DNA from: Rhododendron vialii
Lineage: Eukaryota > Streptophyta > Magnoliopsida > Ericales > Ericaceae
Assembly (NCBI RefSeq): GCF_030253575.1
Contig: NC_080560.1
Coordinates: 43,105,001 to 43,169,000, forward strand
Direction of reading: 5' to 3'
Length of the DNA stretch: 64,000 bases
Both the position numbers and the translations under genes were made by a program. Under the pieces are notes generated by a model that saw only the letters and a program-made list of their open reading frames with translations, had not been told where the DNA came from and did not search any database. Numbering within the stretch: position 1 is the stretch's first letter; each line of letters opens with the position of its first letter. Of the stretch, positions 58,924-64,000 are shown one piece after another.

Positions 58924-61472
58924 TCAAAGCCATGCTGGAAGCCATTCCTTGCCATCGATGAAATCTATAGAAAGGTAAGGAGCAGCTTCTTTTTCATTGA
59001 GCTGTTTTGACCAGGGAGCCCTGCTTGTTGTATTGGATCCTGGTCCATGGTTATCATACTCTGCTTGGTATAAGTTCCTGTTTCAATGTCACAAGAAGCC
59101 GCTCGTGAGAAGATTGGAATCTCGCGTTTGTTGTCGTCTACGTTTTCTGTTTTCATTTCTCGAAAACCACAAAATACTTTGATAAGCTAGTTGCGATCTG
59201 AAAACTAATTCCTGGTAAACCAACCATTACTTGAACCAAGAAGAGCTGTTTTTGGCACAAAAAATGGATTGTTTTGGTTTCTGAAAGCAAGATAGACATG
59301 TTCGTTAATGTTTACATTTTCTATCTTCGTTTCTCAAAAGCACAAAAAACTTGTTATAAAGGATTACTGTTTCCGAAAACTAGTTTCCAACAAAATTTCC
59401 CACTTCTCAAACTTTGAAGAGCTATTTTAGCACAAAGATGAAACTCCCAAGTTTTTGAACTTTTCATTGTTTGTGTTTCTGAGAGCATGAAAAAGCTAGC
59501 CTAAAGCGGAGAACGAAAACGAATGGAGCCCTAGTCAAGTTTGCTTACTCAGTGCTGCCAGAGTAGCCCGAAGTAGTCCACCCTTGAGGAACAATGCCCT
59601 GAGACAAGTAGGAATTAGCAAAAATGACTCTAGAATAGGCACCTTTTGCTTTACCCAAGTGAACATCTGAAATGCCAAAGGCCCTCCCTTTGATGAACAC
59701 AAATCCACTCTTCTCTTTTGCACTCCCCCTTTGATGGGCTGTTATGGACCCATGGATTTTCAACCTTCTATCTGTAATCACAAATATGTAATAGTTCTGC
59801 AACCACAAAATTACAACAAATTGGTGATCAATAAATCGAAAAGTACCGCACTTCTGTCTTTCACCTACAAAAGAAACGCGGATTAGCTACATTCTAAGCC
59901 CATAGTTTTAAGAAGATGTCTTGTCCACTTGTCCTGTGTTTGTATGTGTGCTTCGTAGGTGCACGAAAAAATTAAGTCTGGGGTAAAAATTTAAATTTGG
60001 TTCGATGTCGGCCCCATACACCACAGGTCAAAGCCCCAAGTTTTTCTCATTACTTAAGCATATTAGTACTTAATGAACTGCACATGGTTTCTAAAATTGG
60101 TGCGACGATTTTAACCACTCACATGGAAGATGGATTGGCCGCGACCAAATATGCAGTCGACAGAGCCCTGGATGTAGCAGCTATCATAGTAATGCCTGCC
60201 TTTGTAATCAAACAGTGTGTTGTGAGTGCTTGAAAATGAACAATGGTAGAATGCAGCCTTATCTGCAGCAACAACCGCGGCTACCGACTGGTTTTGTGGA
60301 GTGAATGCCTCCCCAGTTGGAGCATCATTCTGAAAAATCGTGATACTAAATTTTAACAACTACGAATATTATTTATGCAAAATCTAATTTCAAGAAATTA
60401 TGGGAAGAAATTTGACTATGGTTACCTTGAATCGGATACCGAAAGCGACAAAGTGTGGAGCTTCCACCCTGAAAGTGGCAGACTCAAGGTTGTCATGAGA
60501 ACTTTGGGACCAAACAATGGATGTCTTACTATTTCCATTCCCTCTCATGAATATGTAGGGTTTATTCTCTGGTATGTACACCTTTTCCCTGCCAGAAAAT
60601 TGCAAGAAAGTCACAACAAAAGAAAAAGAAAAAGAAAATACAAATTCGTTTATCTACTTTTGATATTGCAAGATACGTTTTTGCTCTGAAGTTTCCTGAA
60701 TTTCCAGTTAAAGAAATTGTAACCTCTGCTGAAGATTAATACAAAATTGTCATCCACATCGGAAATATGGCAAAATACATATGTGCTATGCCATGTTGTG
60801 CGCCGATTAAAGCTTAATATTTGTTACTAGAAGACATGCCTGAGAGACAGTTGACACACACGGGGACACAAAAAGGCGATTTTTGCAAAATTTATAACTT
60901 TTTTCGAAGGTAAATACTTCACTATTGGAGCAAAAGTGTAACGCAAACTATGTGTATGTAATGAAGCACAGAACATTGTCAATAACGCGTTCGTTTATCT
61001 GAACTTTTAATCCTTCCAAGGATATATGACCAACTAAATAAAAACAACAAATTTGTTCTGTCTCCGCTTTGCTTGTGTCCTCGTTATTTGAGAATTGGTG
61101 TTTTTTTTTTGGTCTGTATTCGTGTCCATGTTACATAGCAATGGCTTGATGTTCTTAATTACTTTTCATGAAAAATCACCTGTAAATCCCTTTCGTTACG
61201 TGGATGATAATCCAACCAGAATTTCCCTCCGGAACAGAATTGATTGCATCTTGAATAGATTTGAAGTCTCCGTTCCCATTGACATCGACCATGATGGATC
61301 GGTTGGCGCCAATCTTCTGCGTGAGGAGGGGAGAGTCTATCACTCCTGGTTTTGCTGATTTTGAGAAGCCATGGACAGCATCCAAGGTAAAAAACGACGT
61401 AACAAAAAGGATTGCAAACGCAATGCGAATTGCTCCATTTAACTTTGAGGAAATTGAAGATGACAAAGGCAT
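58924..61472 (-). CDS. Pectin methylesterase-like secreted protein, catalytic residues altered
   Basis: Pectin methylesterases (EC 3.1.1.11) remove methyl groups from wall homogalacturonan. Coding exons on the minus strand are 61472–61180, 60588–60426, 60329–60123, 59796–59549 and 59077–58924 (354 aa). A hydrophobic signal segment (IAFAILFVTSFF) lies near the N-terminus and there is no PMEI pro-region. The catalytic domain is of the parallel beta-helix type and full length: GIYREKVYIP, NQSVAAVVAADKAAFYHC, GSVDCIFG, GSITAHQRG and the C-terminal WLPAWL. The computed frame started at GTG; the true ATG is at 61472. In active enzymes two Gln, two Asp and one Arg are essential. Here Q166 and D210 remain, but the Gln-Asp pair before TL is H188-N189 and the Arg after LG is K270. 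The reading frame and splice sites are intact, so it is probably expressed but weak or inactive as an esterase. Assignment to a PME subclade is uncertain. Confidence 0.88.
59140..59440. repeat. Imperfect duplication in PME intron 4
   Basis: About 59140–59270 and 59315–59440 share TTTCTCGAAAACCACAAAA/TTTCTCAAAAGCACAAAA, GAAAACTA, GAAGAGCT and TTAGCACAAA in order. Identity is moderate. Confidence 0.5.
60830..61145. repeat. GTGTCC-type repeat in PME intron 1
   Basis: It contains ACACACGGGGACACAAAAAG, an AT-rich core with TGCAAAATTTATAACTTTTT, CTTGTGTCCTCG and the end TTCGTGTCCATGTTACATAG. The same order of words occurs in PHYB intron 2 (25741–26070), so both come from one dispersed family. Confidence 0.5.
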
Positions 61473-63590
61473 TTTTTTGGTTCTCTTTTCTGTTTTGGGT
61501 GGTGAAAACACTACAAAATTTTGTTAGGTTTCTGTACAGGTAACAAAAGAAGATTTGAAGGTCCAAAGGTGTTGCTTTATTTAAGGGCTTCAGTTTGTTT
61601 TCAATGGTAAGATTTTTATGGGCTAGTTTGGAAGGTCTCTATAAATTGGAGGGCTTTTCCAACCGTTTCATGTGTGGTGGTTAATTAACAGATTAGAAAC
61701 TGTCATACGTTGCCCCATCTGCTCCGCATGTAAATTCTCTACCCAAGGTAATGCATATCGATACGAGGTTTGTTAAATAAATCAAGCTACTCGAGTTCAA
61801 ATTTTGTTCGGCTTCTCAAAAGCTTGTTTGAGATCAATTCGTTGGGTGAATAATACGGTAGACAAGTTTTTAAAAGCTCGTTTGAACTATGCGTGAATAA
61901 CCCGCTACTCTGATAGATAACCTTATATAGCTTGCTTAGAAAAGAAGTAAGCCACTCGAGTTCGAGCTAGTGTTCATTGGTTAAAAACTTGTTAAAGTTT
62001 GGTCGGCCAGGTAAACAAATCATATATTGGAATATTTTTTTTGAAACTCTTAAGCTTTCAAACCAAGCTCGGACAAGCTAATCATCTCGTTCGGCTTGTG
62101 ATGTATAAAAATTCAAGCGACTCGAGAGTGGCTGTGTTCAGCTCGATTGAAACTCGTTTGAAATCAGCTTGCTTTATAAACAAGTTGAAGCTTGAACATA
62201 TTTGTAAAACTCGTTAAGTTTTCAAATTGGACTTGGAAAATGAACTACTCGGCTCGTTTATCTTGACTAGTGATTGGTTCGAGATACAAATCAAATTATG
62301 ATTGAAAAGCTCTTAATTACATTTTCAAACTTAACATGAATGACTCACTATTCGTATCGACTCGTTTACCGTCACAATCAAATTTGCATTTTTTTTTTTT
62401 CACAACGCGGAGGTTGAAAATTTCTTGGTTCTCATCTCAGAGTGAAAGAAGAAACTGAAACCAAACCAAATAGAAAAAAGAAAGAAAGGATGTTATGTTT
62501 CAATTGTTGCAAAAGGAAAAGAATGCCCCATTGAGCCCTTGCCTATCATTTGTTGTATGGCCCAAATTTGTCCTTATCAATTTCTGGAAGCCAGGTTGGG
62601 AATACATTGTTTTATCTCTTATCCAAAAACAGAAAATTCAAATTAATGAGGTGGGCTCATACTCATTTATGAAATTAAAAATTAAAAAACGTAGATTTTT
62701 GGAAATTTATCATCAATGCAGCTGGCATCCAGTCTTAGAGAAGGTAATGAAGGGGAAGGGGGACCTCATTTAGGTTGTATTTGGGGAGTACTTATTAGTT
62801 ATTAATAAGCACTTCAATTGGGCTAGTGTTTAAAAGCACTTTGTTAAGGTTTCATGGCTGCATGTGCTGTAACGAGTTGTGCAATTCAATTTAAGGCACA
62901 TGGCAAAGGGTCTGAGGAAAAATCCTAGAGCTATCCCAATCACACATTTGTGGGCCAGGGCTAATAAAAGTTTCGAACGAGCTTTAGAATATGTTCAAAG
63001 CTTGACCGGTTTATCAAGCGAGTCGATTTCGAAAGTAATTCAAACGAATCTATCACGTGTGAATTTTTTACCCGTCGTATGCGAGTTGAACAAGACGTAC
63101 GATAGTTTGTTTGTGGACAAACTTAACTTTAATTGGGCATGCAAGTGTTAAAAGCACCATTTTTTTAAAGGTAATTCATGTCTGGGCTATAATTAACTAG
63201 TTGTTTAATTATACTTATTAATGCACATGGCAAAGGGACAACTAGTCACCTCAGCAACTGCGTTGCAACATTTCACTGCCTCACTGGGGCTCTCATTTTC
63301 TTGGACCTGAATTTATTGTGCTCATGGACCACAGTTAATTAAGTCAAGAAAACTCAAAACTGTCTTTCAATAATACTCTCCAAATCACATGAGTGACCGG
63401 TATGGAATTTAAATCCAATTCAAAGCAATTTTAATGAGTACACATGGTGCTATATGAATCCGGGGTCCCTGTAGCGCCTCAAAGTGCTACGGGGTGTAGC
63501 GCTAGCGCTTAATCTTAACTATCCAAAAATATTTTGGATAGTCCAGATTTTAAAAGAACTCTTGCAAGGAAGAGTTGGAAGAGTCTTTTT
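61473..63590. other. Intergenic region upstream of the PME gene
   Basis: The PME promoter should lie here (a weak TTAAATAAA on the minus strand at about 61574–61582). No gene was recognised. It contains the CTCGAG-rich repeat at 61740–62380. Confidence 0.45.
61740..62380. repeat. Degenerate CTCGAG-rich repeat, copy 3
   Basis: Words such as ACTCGAGTTC, AAAGCTCGTTTGA, GGCTCGTTTAT and ACTCGTTTG recur over about 640 bp. Similar sequence is at 3870–4140 and 57370–57650. Ends were not found. Confidence 0.4.
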
Positions 63591-63944
63591 TAAGGGGTTG
63601 TTTGGCCTAAATAAGCCAAATTTTTATGTCCTTATTCAATTTTTTTGCGCATTTGTTAGCTTTTCGTCATTTTTTTTAAGGATTATTGCTTCGTCATGAC
63701 GAGAGGAATTTAAAAAGTAAAAAATCACGATTGAAATCCAATTTTTTTTTGAATAAAGACAAAAATATTTATTCAAAAAAATTGGATTTCGATTTTAAAT
63801 TTTTACCTTTTAGATTCCTCTCGGCATAACGAAGCAATAATCTACAAACAAAAATTGACGAAAACTAACAAATGCGAAAAAAAAATTGAATAAAAACAAA
63901 AAAAAAACAAACAATTTAGCTTATTTAGGCCAAACAACCCCTTA
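63591..63944. mobile_element. Foldback MITE at the right edge
   Basis: Long terminal inverted repeats: TAAGGGGTTGTTTGGCCTAA on the left and its perfect complement TTAGGCCAAACAACCCCTTA on the right. Complementarity continues almost to the centre (ATTGGATTTCGATTTTAAAT against AATTTAAAAAGTAAAAAATC and nearby). The TIR looks like Tourist/Harbinger-type starts (GGGG.TGTTTGG), but I could not define a target-site duplication. Confidence 0.75.
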
Positions 63945-64000
63945 TGCGTCGTATTCTACTTGCGATCGACCCTTTCCCTCCTCTGTTGAAGTCACCCGAC

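Noticed and set aside
61473-61511. PME start at 61511
   Set aside because: The codon is GTG; the first ATG in frame is at 61472, just before the signal segment.
1-64000. tRNA, rRNA, CRISPR or bacterial operon features
   Set aside because: None seen on reading. The split plant genes exclude a prokaryotic context, and the regular repeats are microsatellites or transposon ends.

Overview
The window is nuclear DNA of a eudicot plant. All protein genes are split by GT–AG introns, the proteins are plant-specific families (phytochrome B, heteromeric ATP-citrate lyase B, PAS-Raf kinase, pectin methylesterase), and the intergenic DNA is AT-rich with TC/GA microsatellites, MITEs and an LTR retrotransposon. 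An asterid, perhaps Ericales, is a guess from general impression only.

Layout: 1–7.1 kb is intergenic with no recognisable gene. 7.1–14.4 kb (+) holds ACLB (16 coding exons, 608 aa) behind a TATA box, a TC-rich leader and a 5'UTR intron. 14.4–21.1 kb is intergenic and full of inverted-repeat elements (15945–16625; an inverted pair at 16921–17125/18649–18810 that encloses two foldback elements). 21.1–28.3 kb (+) holds PHYB (4 coding exons, 1127 aa) with a partly duplicated 5' end and an intron 2 loaded with retroposons. 28.3–33.0 kb is intergenic with a hAT-type MITE at 30390–30715. 33028–44722 is one complete, apparently very young Ty3/gypsy element of the Tat type: two 702-bp LTRs, TSD GTAAT, an intact 1949-aa gag-pol, and an antisense spliced gene. 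47.2–54.6 kb (+) holds a PAS-Raf MAPKKK (13 exons, 764 aa). 55.6–57.8 kb (-) holds a HYPK-like gene (4 exons, 111 aa) with a hAT-type element in its intron. 58.9–61.5 kb (-) holds a pectin methylesterase-like gene (5 exons, 354 aa) with altered catalytic residues. 61.5–64 kb is intergenic and ends with a foldback element.

The host genes do not form one pathway. ACLB makes cytosolic acetyl-CoA, PHYB is the red/far-red receptor, the Raf-like kinase belongs to the RAF10/RAF11 group, HYPK assists the NatA acetyltransferase, and the PME homologue is secreted to the wall. From memory, ACLB next to a PAS-Raf kinase, with HYPK close by, also occurs in Arabidopsis, so the order is probably ancestral, with PHYB lying between them here.

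Several computed reading frames begin at GTG or TTG. For PHYB, HYPK, PME and the antisense retrotransposon gene I moved the start to the first suitable ATG. Exon borders were worked out by hand from GT/AG sites, reading phase and family knowledge; all phases close. No RNA gene, CRISPR or prokaryotic feature was seen.
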